This document shows, piece by piece, positions 1 to 8,211 of a stretch of 64,000 nucleotides of DNA. The DNA comes from Paenibacillus xylanilyticus (GTDB lineage: Bacteria; Bacillota; Bacilli; Paenibacillales; Paenibacillaceae). How positions within the stretch are numbered: position 1 is the stretch's first letter; every line of letters starts with the position of its first letter. The notes under the pieces were generated by a model that was not told the DNA's origin, ran no database searches, and saw only the letters and a program-made list of their open reading frames with translations. Location: NCBI RefSeq assembly GCF_013359935.1, contig NZ_JABMCB010000203.1:1-64000 (forward strand). Reading direction: 5' to 3'. The position numbers and the translations under genes were made by a program.

Positions 1-46
1 ACTGTTAATCGAGTTGTCACAGGTTCGAGTCCTGTTCGGGGAGCCA
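1..46 (+). tRNA. tRNA-Asn (GUU), 5' truncated by window edge
   Basis: The anticodon loop CTGTTAA, the T-arm and a 3' acceptor strand ending in an encoded CCA are present. The 5' acceptor strand and D-arm lie outside the window. It is the first visible member of a 15-gene tRNA array. Confidence 0.9.
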
Positions 47-49
47 TAT

Positions 50-141
50 GGAGAGGTGTCCGAGTTGGCCGAAGGAGCACGATTGGAAATCGTGTAGGCG
101 CCACAAGCGTCTCGAGGGTTCGAATCCCTCTCTCTCCGCCA
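50..141 (+). tRNA. tRNA-Ser (GGA)
   Basis: Class II tRNA with a long variable arm. The anticodon loop TTGGAAA gives GGA, the acceptor strands ggagagg and tctctcc pair, and CCA is encoded. Confidence 0.95.
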
Positions 142-147
142 TAGTAA

Positions 148-219
148 GGCCCGTTGGTCAAGGGGTTAAGACACCTCCCTTTCACGGAGGTAACAGGGGT
201 TCGAATCCCCTACGGGTCA
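148..219 (+). tRNA. tRNA-Glu (UUC)
   Basis: The anticodon stem-loop cctcc-CTTTCAC-ggagg gives TTC. The acceptor ggcccgt pairs with acgggtc. CCA is not encoded, so the end must be added by nucleotidyltransferase. Confidence 0.95.
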
Positions 220-288
220 TAATTTTAACCTTAAAAAAGAGGTTGATTTTAATAAGAGTTTTATGTTAAGATCATAAATGTGTTGTTC

Positions 289-364
289 GGAGGCTTAGCT
301 CAGCTGGGAGAGCATCTGCCTTACAAGCAGAGGGTCGGGGGTTCGAGCCCCTCAGCCTCCACCA
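289..364 (+). tRNA. tRNA-Val (UAC)
   Basis: The anticodon stem-loop tctgc-CTTACAA-gcaga gives TAC; CCA is encoded. A gap of about 70 bases precedes it and is A/T-rich; it may hold a weak internal promoter, but no convincing pair of hexamers was seen. Confidence 0.95.
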
Positions 365-381
365 TATAACTTTTATAACGA

Positions 382-455
<74 letters not shown>

Positions 456-481
456 TTAAACTTTCATTAAGAAAGTGATTT

Positions 482-559
482 GGAACCGTGGTGTAGTTGG
501 CCTAACATGCCTGCCTGTCACGCAGGAGATCGCGGGTTCGAATCCCGTCGGTTCCGCCA
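482..559 (+). tRNA. tRNA-Asp (GUC)
   Basis: The anticodon stem-loop cctgc-CTGTCAC-gcagg gives GTC. The acceptor ggaaccg/cggttcc pairs fully and CCA is encoded. Confidence 0.95.
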
Positions 560-652
560 TTTTTACTCTGCATGAGGAATATGTTCACTAAGTCTGCTAT
601 ATGGCACCGACGCCCTGGATAAAGTGTAACGTTCATGATTAGACTTTATTAT

Positions 653-728
<76 letters not shown>

Positions 729-748
729 TTATCATCACAACTTAATAC

Positions 749-824
<76 letters not shown>

Positions 825-828
825 CTAT

Positions 829-914
829 GGAGGATTAGCGAAGTGGCCAAACGCATCAGACTGTAAATCTGCTCCCGTACGGGTTCGGTGGTTCGAATCC
901 ATCATCCTCCACCA
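829..914 (+). tRNA. tRNA-Tyr (GUA)
   Basis: Class II tRNA with a long variable arm. The anticodon loop CTGTAAA gives GTA; CCA is encoded. Confidence 0.95.
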
Positions 915-920
915 GTTTTT

Positions 921-994
921 AGGGGCATAGTTTAAAGGTAGAACAACGGTCTCCAAAACCGTTGGTGTGGGTTCAATTCCTGCTGCCCCTGCCA
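921..994 (+). tRNA. tRNA-Trp (CCA)
   Basis: The anticodon stem-loop acggt-CTCCAAA-accgt gives CCA; the 3' end CCA is encoded. This tRNA is the expected ligand of the T-box leader of trpS elsewhere in the window. Confidence 0.95.
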
Positions 995-1022
995 ATTAAC
1001 TTTTTAAGTAAATAATGCATAT

Positions 1023-1096
1023 GGCGATCGTGGCGAAGTGGTTAACGCACCGGTTTGTGGATCCGGCATTCGGGGGTTCAATTCCCCTCGATCGCC
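1023..1096 (+). tRNA. tRNA-His (GUG)
   Basis: The anticodon loop TTGTGGA gives GTG. An extra 5' G (position -1) faces C73, the histidine tRNA identity pair. CCA is not encoded. Confidence 0.95.
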
Positions 1097-1110
1097 CCTT
1101 TGTTTTTATT

Positions 1111-1184
1111 GGGGATTAGCCAAGCGGTAAGGCAACGGACTTTGACTCCGTCATGCATAGGTTCAAATCCTATATCCCCAGCCA
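1111..1184 (+). tRNA. tRNA-Gln (UUG)
   Basis: The anticodon stem-loop acgga-CTTTGAC-tccgt gives TTG; CCA is encoded. Confidence 0.95.
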
Positions 1185-1188
1185 TTTT

Positions 1189-1263
1189 GCGGACGTGGCT
1201 CAGCGGTAGAGCATCGCCTTGCCAAGGCGAGGGTCGCGGGTTCGATTCCCGTCGTCCGCTCCA
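1189..1263 (+). tRNA. tRNA-Gly (GCC)
   Basis: The anticodon stem-loop tcgcc-TTGCCAA-ggcga gives GCC; CCA is encoded. Confidence 0.95.
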
Positions 1264-1269
1264 AAATAT

Positions 1270-1343
1270 GGCGCCATAGCCAAGTGGTAAGGCACAGCTC
1301 TGCAAAAGCTTTATCCCCAGTTCGAATCTGGGTGGCGCCTCCA
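1270..1343 (+). tRNA. tRNA-Cys (GCA)
   Basis: The anticodon loop CTGCAAA gives GCA; the acceptor ggcgcca/tggcgcc pairs fully and CCA is encoded. Confidence 0.95.
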
Positions 1344-1377
1344 GTATATTCTTAATAAATATACTGCAACATGATAT

Positions 1378-1456
1378 GCCGGCGTGGCGGAATGGCAGAC
1401 GCGCTCGACTCAAAATCGAGTGGGAAACCGTGGAGGTTCGAGTCCTCTCGCCGGTA
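1378..1456 (+). tRNA. tRNA-Leu (CAA)
   Basis: The anticodon stem-loop ctcga-CTCAAAA-tcgag gives CAA; there is an extended variable arm. CCA is not encoded. It is the last gene of the array and is followed at once by a terminator. Confidence 0.95.
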
Positions 1457-1462
1457 TAACGT

Positions 1463-1507
1463 ATAACCCTGTGAATTGCTTAGACAATTCACAGGGTTAT
1501 TTTTATT
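1463..1507 (+). terminator. Rho-independent terminator of the tRNA array
   Basis: A 16-bp perfect stem (ataaccctgtgaattg and its complement) with a 6-base loop is followed by TTTTATT. It ends the tRNA operon. The next 200 bases before the methyltransferase are A/T-rich; no clear promoter hexamer pair was identified there. Confidence 0.95.
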
Positions 1508-1709
1508 AGAAGATAAGCATTGTTTTCGCGGAGCTTAAGAGCAGGCTGATATTTGATGTTGACGTATGAACTTATTGGATATATTGTAGATATATAAAGT
1601 CTATAATAATAATGACTATACCTTAATAACACTTTATACCTCTGTAGATTTTAAAAGGCTTTAATTCTTGTGAATTTCGATTCCTATTTATAGAACGGAG
1701 TGAAGTGTA

Positions 1710-2654
1710 ATGGCTGGAGAAAAAGTTCTTGAGGAAAGTAATGTCGCTGCGTATTCGGAAATATTATTTAATTTGTCCGTATGGGAAGAGGCATGGAAGC
1801 AGCGGCCGAGAAACCCAAAATACAAGAAAAAAAGTGCCCCGTTTGACACCGAAGTAGCGTTTGAAGGCTGGGCTAGAGATTATCACCGCCAATCCTTCAC
1901 AGAAGAAGGGAAACAGCGTTCTGAGCGTATCATGAACTGGATTGAGAACCAAGGTGTAGATTTTAGTGGTTTATCCATATTGGACATTGGAGCAGCTTCA
2001 GGTATCTTTACGATTCCCTTCGCCGAGAAGGGAGCAAAGGTCACTGCAGTCGAACCCTCTGAACTGCTTGTATCTTTGATGAAAGAGACAATTCCACATT
2101 CCTTGGTGTCCAATATTGAGATTGTTTCGGAGCGTTTTGAAGACATATCAATTCAGGAGAAGGGCTGGGAAAAGGAATATGATGTTGCCTTTGCATCCAT
2201 GTGCCCAGCGATGTCTGATTGGGAAACGATTGAACAGGCGATCCAGTGCGCACGAAAATATGTATATATCAGTACTATGGCTGGACCAAAAGTACATACG
2301 TTAATGGATGAACTAAAAGAGGTACTCGGGGTCAATTCACCCTACCGGGCTGGGGATATGGGATACATACAACAGTTGCTGTTCCTGAAAGGTTACGCGT
2401 ATACGACCCTGATTACGAACGAAGTCAATCCTATTGAGATGCCTGTTCAGGAAGTTGTTAATCTTTTGCCGGAGTGGCTTAACACCTACGGTTTACCTAC
2501 GGACGAAGATTCACTATACAGAGCTGAGCAATATATCAGAGATGCCTACCCAGAGGGTGTGGTTACCTTTTTACGCGGAGGTCGGTTTGGAAAAATTCTG
2601 ATTCAACTGGACCAGCAGCACATGAAGGTTGTTCGTACCAAAGGATCTAAATAA
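1710..2654 (+). CDS. Class I SAM-dependent methyltransferase, substrate unknown
   Basis: A 314-residue soluble protein with a Rossmann-type methyltransferase core. Motif I is seen as LDIGAASGIFTIPFA near residues 91-105, followed by an acidic end of beta2 (VTAVEPSELL), the signature of SAM binding in class I enzymes. The first 60 residues (YSEILFNLSVWEEAWKQRP and on) form an extension seen in uncharacterised Firmicutes methyltransferases. The start ATG has a GGAG Shine-Dalgarno. It stands alone between the tRNA terminator and a convergent regulator gene, so context does not reveal the substrate. A small-molecule or corrinoid-associated methyltransferase is possible, but nothing in the sequence decides. 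Confidence 0.85.
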   Translation: MAGEKVLEESNVAAYSEILFNLSVWEEAWKQRPRNPKYKKKSAPFDTEVAFEGWARDYHRQSFTEEGKQRSERIMNWIENQGVDFSGLSILDIGAASGIFTIPFAEKGAKVTAVEPSELLVSLMKETIPHSLVSNIEIVSERFEDISIQEKGWEKEYDVAFASMCPAMSDWETIEQAIQCARKYVYISTMAGPKVHTLMDELKEVLGVNSPYRAGDMGYIQQLLFLKGYAYTTLITNEVNPIEMPVQEVVNLLPEWLNTYGLPTDEDSLYRAEQYIRDAYPEGVVTFLRGGRFGKILIQLDQQHMKVVRTKGSK

Positions 2655-2671
2655 ACAATCTTTTCTCAATA

Positions 2672-2700
2672 AAAAGGGAGCAGACCATCTGCTCCCTTTT
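2672..2700. terminator. Bidirectional terminator between convergent genes
   Basis: The palindrome aaaagggagcag-accat-ctgctccctttt has A and T tracts on either side, so it can end transcription of the methyltransferase (+) and of the AraC-type gene (-). Confidence 0.9.
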
Positions 2701-2722
2701 GGCTTGCCTACAATAACAGCCT

Positions 2723-5110
2723 TTATTTCGTTGTAGAGGAGAAAGCCTTCTGCCTACGTTCCCGGTATTGGCCGGGAGTAATTCCTTCCCATTTTCGAAA
2801 CGAACGGATAAAGTTCTGTGGGTTGTTGTAACGAAGCCGTGCAGCAATATCTTTGACCGTTAACTCAGTTTCATCCAACCACTTTCTTGCCATCTTGAAC
2901 CGATATTGTGCGAGATACTCGCTGAATGCACAGCCTGTTTCTTTTCGGAAAACTGAACTCAAATAGCTAGCATTATAATGGAGCCTCATCGCACACTCCT
3001 CCAGTGTCAGGTCAGTATCGTATTCTTGCTGGACAATCGCAATCATTTTTTCCGAGATCTGTTGATGTTGTGCATATTGCCGCTCTCTAAAAATCTCAAT
3101 AACCGGTCCCATGATACGAGAAATGAACCATTGTTCAACTTCAGCAGCATATTGTAGAGCAAGCAATTCCTTGAAAATCGAACTGTGTCCTGGAGAAATC
3201 TGTGCGAGTCGAATACCAGAGTCGTGCATCATCTGTAAAACCTGCATCAGTAATCGAGTTAGAGCAACCTGATACTCTTCCGCAGTCCAATCCATACGAA
3301 ATATACTCTGGAGCAATTGTTGTAAAAGAACGGAGGCTTCAGCCTCATCTGCTGATTGAATGGCATGGATCAGATTATATTCCAGTGACTCAGGGTAAGG
3401 GAGCGTCCATTGGGAAGGATAAATAGCTTCCGCTTCATATTGAACGATAACCCCACTCCCCAGCTTCATTCGCTGTTGTAATGCTCCCATGGCTTCAACA
3501 TACGCCTGATGTACCTCTAAAATTGATGTGACCGGTTGACTAAATCCGAAACTTACCTGAAGATTCAATATCTCACCAATTTGATGTTGTAATTGCGTTG
3601 TTATTTTATAAAGTTCTCGCGAAAACAAGTGATTGTCCAATTCAACACTACCTATTACTGTCACTATGGTCTGTTCCATAACAGTTGGGGAAAATTGATG
3701 TTCCTCATCAATGGATTCTTCCATTATGTTTTGAATCGCAAACAGCAAAAGATCGAGATCCTGCGGACCATACTTCGTTTGATTCACCAGATCTGCCTGT
3801 ACGGTTAATACGGCCATTTGTTGCCACCGAATAAGCTGGTTGTTATAGCCTTGTTCACTGATGCTTTTATATAGTGTGGCTGGTGAGCATCTGCCTAGAT
3901 ACATATTCATCATCAGCTGGTTGCGTAACTGCAACACATATTGATTCAATTTATGTTCCATCTGGGATCGAGAAGCAGAAAGCTGAGTAATGTGTGCTTT
4001 AATTTGCTCGAATTCATCTTGATGCGGTGCAAAGGATTCTTGCAGATGCTGGTTTAACAGCGCTCTGTCTCCAATCCCAAGCTGCTTTAACAGTTCACGA
4101 ACAGGGATATGCAATCGTCTTGAACCAACCCACGAGAAGAGCAAGGAAAGTAACAGAAGTACGATGCTGATACACATTGTGTAAAGGGCAGTCTCTACAG
4201 ATTGCTGGGTTAGGACATTCATGGGTGTGATCAAAATATAGGTCCATCCCTTTAATGGTGACTGAGTGTAATTCAAGGAATAGTGTGCATCGGAGATACG
4301 CACTTCCCGATATCCCGACGAAGCAGGAAAACGGGTTGGAGACAGCAGCTCGCTCAATTCCATGTTGGATTCGCTATCCTCAAAGTTCACTGCCGATAAA
4401 GGTTGACCAATATAAATGGGATTGGGATGAACGAGAATGCGCTGTTCCCGATTAATAATAATCAATTCTGAAGCCGATAGGTCCCTGTCATCAGGTATGA
4501 CAGGGTTTTGCATAGAGCACGCAGGGATTCCGGCAATTAAGGCAGAACCAGAAGATGCATTCAAATGTGGAATAGATCTCGCGAGCGCAATATGATAGAT
4601 ACAACCGGAATCGGATGACCGTTCATTATGATTAAATACGGAGGAAGGAGCTAGCTGCCAACCAGAGGTCAGCGTCTTGGACAACAAATCCTGCATGGGA
4701 AGAGCGAGAGGGAAATCCGCGTTCAGATACAGTCCGGCATGATCGATCAGCCAATCCTGCGTTTGATTCACCAGAGTAATATCCATTAAGGGCTCCCATG
4801 ATCGCATATGTTGAAATTCGGATTGCAGCTGGTTCGCTGTTGTTAAATTCATATTCGGAAGCGGAGCGGACAGGGACTGAAGCATAAAGGGAGAGCGTGT
4901 CGCCTGATCCAACATATAACTGACGGTGGCAAGCTTGTGTTCGACATTGGACTGCATCTGTAAAAGAAGTTGCTTATTGGTCTGAATCCGGTGCAGCTCC
5001 GTTTGATTCACTGAATAAGTGAATGCCGCTATTCCGGTCAACAAAATAGGCAAGGTGCTGAGCAGCGTGCCAAACACGATTATTTTATGAAGATAACTGA
5101 CGGGTCGCAC
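2723..5110 (-). CDS. Membrane-anchored AraC-family regulator with extracytoplasmic sensor domain
   Basis: A 795-residue protein. A first membrane helix lies near residues 9-30, then about 260 residues of predicted extracytoplasmic sensor (Cache-like in position), a second helix near 300-325 (LYTMCISIVLLLLSLLFSW), a coiled linker, and a C-terminal AraC-type double helix-turn-helix over the last 100 residues (LTLEECAMRLHYNASYLSSVFRK and the second half VKDIAARLRYNNPQNFIRSFRK). This is the YesS/one-component design common in Paenibacillus, where such regulators usually control neighbouring sugar transporters. Here no transporter is adjacent, which is unusual. The start is GTG behind AGGAGTGG. 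A near-consensus cre-like site lies about 50 bases upstream, suggesting catabolite control. The ligand is unknown. Confidence 0.9.
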   Translation of the reverse strand: MRPVSYLHKIIVFGTLLSTLPILLTGIAAFTYSVNQTELHRIQTNKQLLLQMQSNVEHKLATVSYMLDQATRSPFMLQSLSAPLPNMNLTTANQLQSEFQHMRSWEPLMDITLVNQTQDWLIDHAGLYLNADFPLALPMQDLLSKTLTSGWQLAPSSVFNHNERSSDSGCIYHIALARSIPHLNASSGSALIAGIPACSMQNPVIPDDRDLSASELIIINREQRILVHPNPIYIGQPLSAVNFEDSESNMELSELLSPTRFPASSGYREVRISDAHYSLNYTQSPLKGWTYILITPMNVLTQQSVETALYTMCISIVLLLLSLLFSWVGSRRLHIPVRELLKQLGIGDRALLNQHLQESFAPHQDEFEQIKAHITQLSASRSQMEHKLNQYVLQLRNQLMMNMYLGRCSPATLYKSISEQGYNNQLIRWQQMAVLTVQADLVNQTKYGPQDLDLLLFAIQNIMEESIDEEHQFSPTVMEQTIVTVIGSVELDNHLFSRELYKITTQLQHQIGEILNLQVSFGFSQPVTSILEVHQAYVEAMGALQQRMKLGSGVIVQYEAEAIYPSQWTLPYPESLEYNLIHAIQSADEAEASVLLQQLLQSIFRMDWTAEEYQVALTRLLMQVLQMMHDSGIRLAQISPGHSSIFKELLALQYAAEVEQWFISRIMGPVIEIFRERQYAQHQQISEKMIAIVQQEYDTDLTLEECAMRLHYNASYLSSVFRKETGCAFSEYLAQYRFKMARKWLDETELTVKDIAARLRYNNPQNFIRSFRKWEGITPGQYRERRQKAFSSTTK

Positions 5111-5157
5111 AGCCCCACTCCTGACTTTTGAATTAGGATAGTACCTGTTTCTATTCT

Positions 5158-5171
5158 AGTAAACGCTTACA
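5158..5171. promoter_or_regulatory. Putative cre (CcpA) site
   Basis: The 14-mer AGTAAACGCTTACA differs from the TGWNANCGNTNWCA consensus at one position only. It lies just upstream of the membrane AraC regulator, where CcpA binding would repress transcription. Assignment is by pattern only. Confidence 0.5.
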
Positions 5172-5582
5172 ATTTAAACAACATAAATTTGTTTATATGG
5201 ATAAATAAGTAATTTAAGTTGGAATTTTAGATTTCCCTTTCGCTAAACAGAGAGTCGATCTGGAGAAACGGATTACCTGTTGCATACGTAAGTAAGAGGT
5301 GAGGACGGATTTTATCATATAAGGTCACACTGACTCGGATAAGGGTATTAAGAGTTAACCGTAGTTCATGCTGAGGTGTATGAGTACAGAGGTCTGATGC
5401 AAGGACAGACGGAGGTCCAACCCCATCCCCGACCTGAGTCTAGGATGAAAAACCGTCCGCGGTCTGTTTTGAAAAGTCTCCGTTTCCCCTAGAATAAGGA
5501 CATAAGGTTAAACAAGAAACAACAAACACAAACGAGCAAACAAACAATTCAAAATACAAACCGAAAGGGCGGTGAAAAAATT
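5172..5582 (+). promoter_or_regulatory. Upstream region and leader of the lia-like operon
   Basis: This 411-base stretch has no credible gene. It holds several GC-rich inverted segments (for example aggtc...gacct and ccgtccgcggtctg around positions 5410-5470) and a possible sigma-A-like -35 TTGAAA followed by TAGAAT near 5470-5500. By analogy with B. subtilis liaI, a LiaR operator would be expected here, but no site could be assigned with certainty. A Shine-Dalgarno-like AAAGGGCGGTG precedes the first gene. Confidence 0.4.
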
Positions 5583-5891
5583 ATGAGATGGAATAAGGGA
5601 AATGGCTGGGCGATTGTACTAATCGTGCTGGGAGCTCTCATCCTTTTCGGAAAGTTAACTCCGCTTCTTGGACACCTAATGGGGTATCTGATTCCGATTC
5701 TGATGATTGCACTTGGATATTACGGAGTTAAACGAGGAAATGTGATGTTGGGATGGATCGTCCTGATCATCGGTATCATTTCACTGATGGGTAAACTGGC
5801 TTGGTTGATTGGACCAATCATCGCCATCGGATTAATCATCTTCGGTGTATCGATGCTCAGCAACAACCGCAGTCGTCGTGGCCGTTACTAA
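5583..5891 (+). CDS. LiaI-like small membrane protein
   Basis: A 102-residue protein made almost entirely of three to four hydrophobic segments (residues about 8-27, 33-46, 50-68, 70-90) and ending in a basic tail NNRSRRGRY. The hydrophobic pattern matches the LiaI/LiaF N-terminal transmembrane domain family. In B. subtilis LiaI is the membrane anchor that recruits the PspA homologue LiaH under cell-envelope stress. Being first in the operon, directly before a pspA gene with a 34-base gap, fits that role. B. subtilis LiaI is similar in size. Confidence 0.75.
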   Translation: MRWNKGNGWAIVLIVLGALILFGKLTPLLGHLMGYLIPILMIALGYYGVKRGNVMLGWIVLIIGIISLMGKLAWLIGPIIAIGLIIFGVSMLSNNRSRRGRY

Positions 5892-5925
5892 GTTTTCACG
5901 ATCTTGAAAAGGAGGACAGAACATA

Positions 5926-6597
5926 ATGAGTGTATTTCGTCGAATGCGGGATATTACCGTAGCTACTTTAAACGAACATTTGGAGCAAAGTCAGGATCCA
6001 GTCAAACTGATTGATCAGTTTCTGGTCTCGACCCGCCAAGACATTGGTGAAGCCGAGAAGCTTCGTCATCAATATGCTAGCCATACCAGACAAATGAAAC
6101 AACAAGCCGACCAGGCAGCAGGTATGGTACACAAACGTGAAGAGCAGGCTTCCATGGCTCTCAAAGCAGGAGAAGAGCACTTAGCCAAACTGGCCCTGCA
6201 GGAGAAGATTCTCCACGAGGAAAAAATGGAACAATACAATGAACTGTATGCACAAAGCAATGCAGCATTGCAGGAACTCGATGAACAGATTGACCAGCTG
6301 AAAGTGGAGTATCAAAATGTGTACAGCAAACGTCAATACTACTACGCTCGTATGCAAACCATTCAGTTGCAGCAGCGAATGAACCAGAGAGGGCACTATA
6401 ACGGTCAAAACGTACCCCGTATGTTTAACCGACTGGATGACCAAGTCTCTGATCTCGAATATGAGGCACAAAGTCTCCGGGAAATCCGGCGGATGAGTCA
6501 AGATGGTTCAGGAGCGTCTGGCAGCATGTCATCCTCTGCGCTGGATAAGGAATTGGAACGGTTGAAGCAGAAGCTAACCAATGAAAGAAAGGAGTAG
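5926..6597 (+). CDS. PspA/IM30 family protein, first copy (LiaH-like)
   Basis: A 223-residue, almost wholly alpha-helical and charged protein of the PspA/IM30/Vipp1 family, close in length to B. subtilis LiaH. The family start is recognisable: an amphipathic first helix (MSVFRRMRDITVATLNEHLEQ), then the DPVKLIDQFL motif, and long coiled coils from about residue 30 to 150. These proteins oligomerise on the inner membrane face and protect it when lipid II antibiotics or other agents perturb the envelope. The gene has an AAGGAGGA Shine-Dalgarno. A second, more canonical PspA gene lies further down the same operon. Confidence 0.92.
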   Translation: MSVFRRMRDITVATLNEHLEQSQDPVKLIDQFLVSTRQDIGEAEKLRHQYASHTRQMKQQADQAAGMVHKREEQASMALKAGEEHLAKLALQEKILHEEKMEQYNELYAQSNAALQELDEQIDQLKVEYQNVYSKRQYYYARMQTIQLQQRMNQRGHYNGQNVPRMFNRLDDQVSDLEYEAQSLREIRRMSQDGSGASGSMSSSALDKELERLKQKLTNERKE

Positions 6598-6601
6598 TCA
6601 C

Positions 6602-6832
6602 ATGAATAGATTATACCGCTCAACGCGTAACCGAAGGCTGACAGGTTTGATCGGCGGCATCTCTGAAAATCTCGGACTAAGTTCCACGCTGCTGCGTCTT
6701 ATCTTCTTCATCAGCATTTTCGCTACGGGAGGTACATCATTGCTGATCTACTTCATCGCTGCATTGGTAGTGCCGAAGGAATCCTATCCTGCTGATCCAT
6801 ACGGATATAATTCCGCAACAGGATATAAGTAA
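6602..6832 (+). CDS. PspC-domain membrane protein, short copy
   Basis: A 76-residue PspC-domain protein. It begins with the typical MNRLYRSTRNRRLTGLIGGIS segment, followed by LG.SSTLLRLIF and one membrane helix (residues about 36-57) ending in VPKE. The start chosen is the ATG preceded by AAAGGAG, four bases after the pspA stop; an upstream in-frame ATG overlapping pspA lacks a ribosome site. PspC proteins sense or transmit membrane stress together with PspA. The next gene is a longer paralogue whose first 60 residues are nearly the same, pointing to a local duplication. Confidence 0.92.
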   Translation: MNRLYRSTRNRRLTGLIGGISENLGLSSTLLRLIFFISIFATGGTSLLIYFIAALVVPKESYPADPYGYNSATGYK

Positions 6833-6849
6833 ACGAAAGGAGCAAGCAC

Positions 6850-7353
6850 ATGAGCAAATTATACCGCTCAACGCGTGACCGGATGTTAACAGGTTTGATC
6901 GGTGGGATCTCAGAATCCATTGGAATGGATTCCACGCTGCTGCGGATCATCTTCGTCATCAGTATCTTTGTAACAGGCGGCACAGCGTTGTTGATCTATT
7001 TCATCGCAGCACTAGTGGTACCGAAAGAACCGCTTCCACCATATGATCCATACGGTTATGGTCCTGGCCCCGGCCCTGGTCCTGGCAGAGGATACAATAG
7101 TTATGATCATGAGCCGCAAAGAGGCCCATTCCGCAACAACAATCAAGGACATGGAAGCTTCGGTCCCGGCCCAGGATACAATAACAGACCGCATTCGGGC
7201 CCACGTCCTTATGACAATAACACCTATGGAGCAGGTGCACAGCAAGAAAGTGAACTGGATTCCATGATGAAAGATATTGAGAAAAAAGCACTGAAAAAAG
7301 AAGTTGAAGAGCTTCGCCAAAAATTATCTCGTTACGAGAAGGGAGAAAAGTAA
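6850..7353 (+). CDS. PspC-domain protein, long copy with Gly/Pro-rich linker and C-terminal helix
   Basis: A 167-residue paralogue of the preceding protein. Residues 1-60 repeat the PspC module (MSKLYRSTRDRMLTGLIGG, SMDSTLLRIIF, one membrane helix, VPKE). Residues about 62-130 form a low-complexity segment rich in Gly, Pro, Asn and Tyr with GPGPGPGPG and later FGPGPGYNN. The last 35 residues (ELDSMMKDIEKKALKKEVEEL and on) form a charged amphipathic helix likely to make a coiled coil. The added tail could dock on the PspA protein encoded next, one base downstream. Similar extended PspC proteins are known in Paenibacillus; their function is inferred. Confidence 0.9.
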   Translation: MSKLYRSTRDRMLTGLIGGISESIGMDSTLLRIIFVISIFVTGGTALLIYFIAALVVPKEPLPPYDPYGYGPGPGPGPGRGYNSYDHEPQRGPFRNNNQGHGSFGPGPGYNNRPHSGPRPYDNNTYGAGAQQESELDSMMKDIEKKALKKEVEELRQKLSRYEKGEK

Positions 7354-7354
7354 A

Positions 7355-8062
7355 ATGGGAGTATTTAAACGGATTAAAGATATGACTAAAGCGTCGGTAA
7401 ACGATATGTTGGATAAAGTGGAAGACCCGATTGTAATGTTGAACCAGTATTTGCGTGACATGGAGGCCGAGATTCACGAGGCTGAAGTAACGGTAGCGAA
7501 ACAAATGGCAAACGAGCGTCGCATGAAGCAACGTTTGGACGAAGCGGAGCGTACATCTGTACAACGTGAGTCCCAAGCTGAAGCTGCTCTGGCTAACGGT
7601 CAGGAAGAAGTGGCACGCAAACTGCTGGAAGAGAAAATCTACTTTGATCAAAAAATTACAGAGTACAGCGAACTGCACGCTCAGTCTGAAGCACAAGCCA
7701 AAGATCTGCTGCAACAGCTCCATGACATGAAAGATGAGTTCTACAAAATGCGTAACAAACGCAATGAGCTCGTATCTCGTGCACAAATGGCGAAAGCCAA
7801 AAAGCAAATGTCCCAAATCAACAGCTTGCATACGATTGAAAGCGGCGGCGCATCCCTTGGATTCCACCGCATGGAAGAGAAAATCATGCAAATGGAAGCT
7901 GAAGCAGACGTAATCCGTGCACCATACCGCAACACACAATCTTCATACACGAACCCTGTGGATGCAGAGAAGCAGTACAAAGTGGATCAACAACTTCAAG
8001 CCCTGAAAAACAAAATGGGCAGCGGTTCGAAAAATGAAACGGGCGGTACTGCAAAAGAATAA
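7355..8062 (+). CDS. pspA: PspA/IM30 family protein, second copy
   Basis: A 235-residue PspA/IM30 protein. It starts MGVFKRIKDMTKASVNDMLDK with the family motif EDPIVMLNQYLRDM at about 22-35, followed by long coiled coils to about residue 180 and a glycine-rich end. The start ATG follows a GGGAGAAAAG ribosome site and sits one base after the long pspC stop, so translation is probably coupled. It is closer to canonical PspA than the first copy in this operon. Two PspA paralogues in one Lia-type operon suggest hetero-oligomers or division of labour; that is inference. Confidence 0.93.
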   Translation: MGVFKRIKDMTKASVNDMLDKVEDPIVMLNQYLRDMEAEIHEAEVTVAKQMANERRMKQRLDEAERTSVQRESQAEAALANGQEEVARKLLEEKIYFDQKITEYSELHAQSEAQAKDLLQQLHDMKDEFYKMRNKRNELVSRAQMAKAKKQMSQINSLHTIESGGASLGFHRMEEKIMQMEAEADVIRAPYRNTQSSYTNPVDAEKQYKVDQQLQALKNKMGSGSKNETGGTAKE

Positions 8063-8131
8063 CTGTTCGCTCAGCAGACAATATGATATTCTATAAATCG
8101 TGAATAAAGAACGGTTTGTGGAACAAAGGTT

Positions 8132-8170
8132 AAGCCATACAGGTCATCATTGCCTGGTATGGCTTTTCCA
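8132..8170 (+). terminator. Possible internal attenuator between pspA and liaF
   Basis: The inverted repeat agccatac...gtatggct with an inner agg/cct pairing is followed by a short TTTT tract. It sits mid-operon and may lower expression of the regulatory genes (liaF, liaS, liaR) relative to the structural ones. Confidence 0.55.
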
Positions 8171-8211
8171 ACGAATAGGGAAATTCAACTTACAGAGGAG
8201 GTGCGGCAGAG

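Noticed and set aside
7001..7939. A 312-codon minus-strand ORF opposite the second PspA gene
   Set aside because: Antisense shadow of a clear coding gene; the translation is rich in His, Cys and Phe with no family resemblance.
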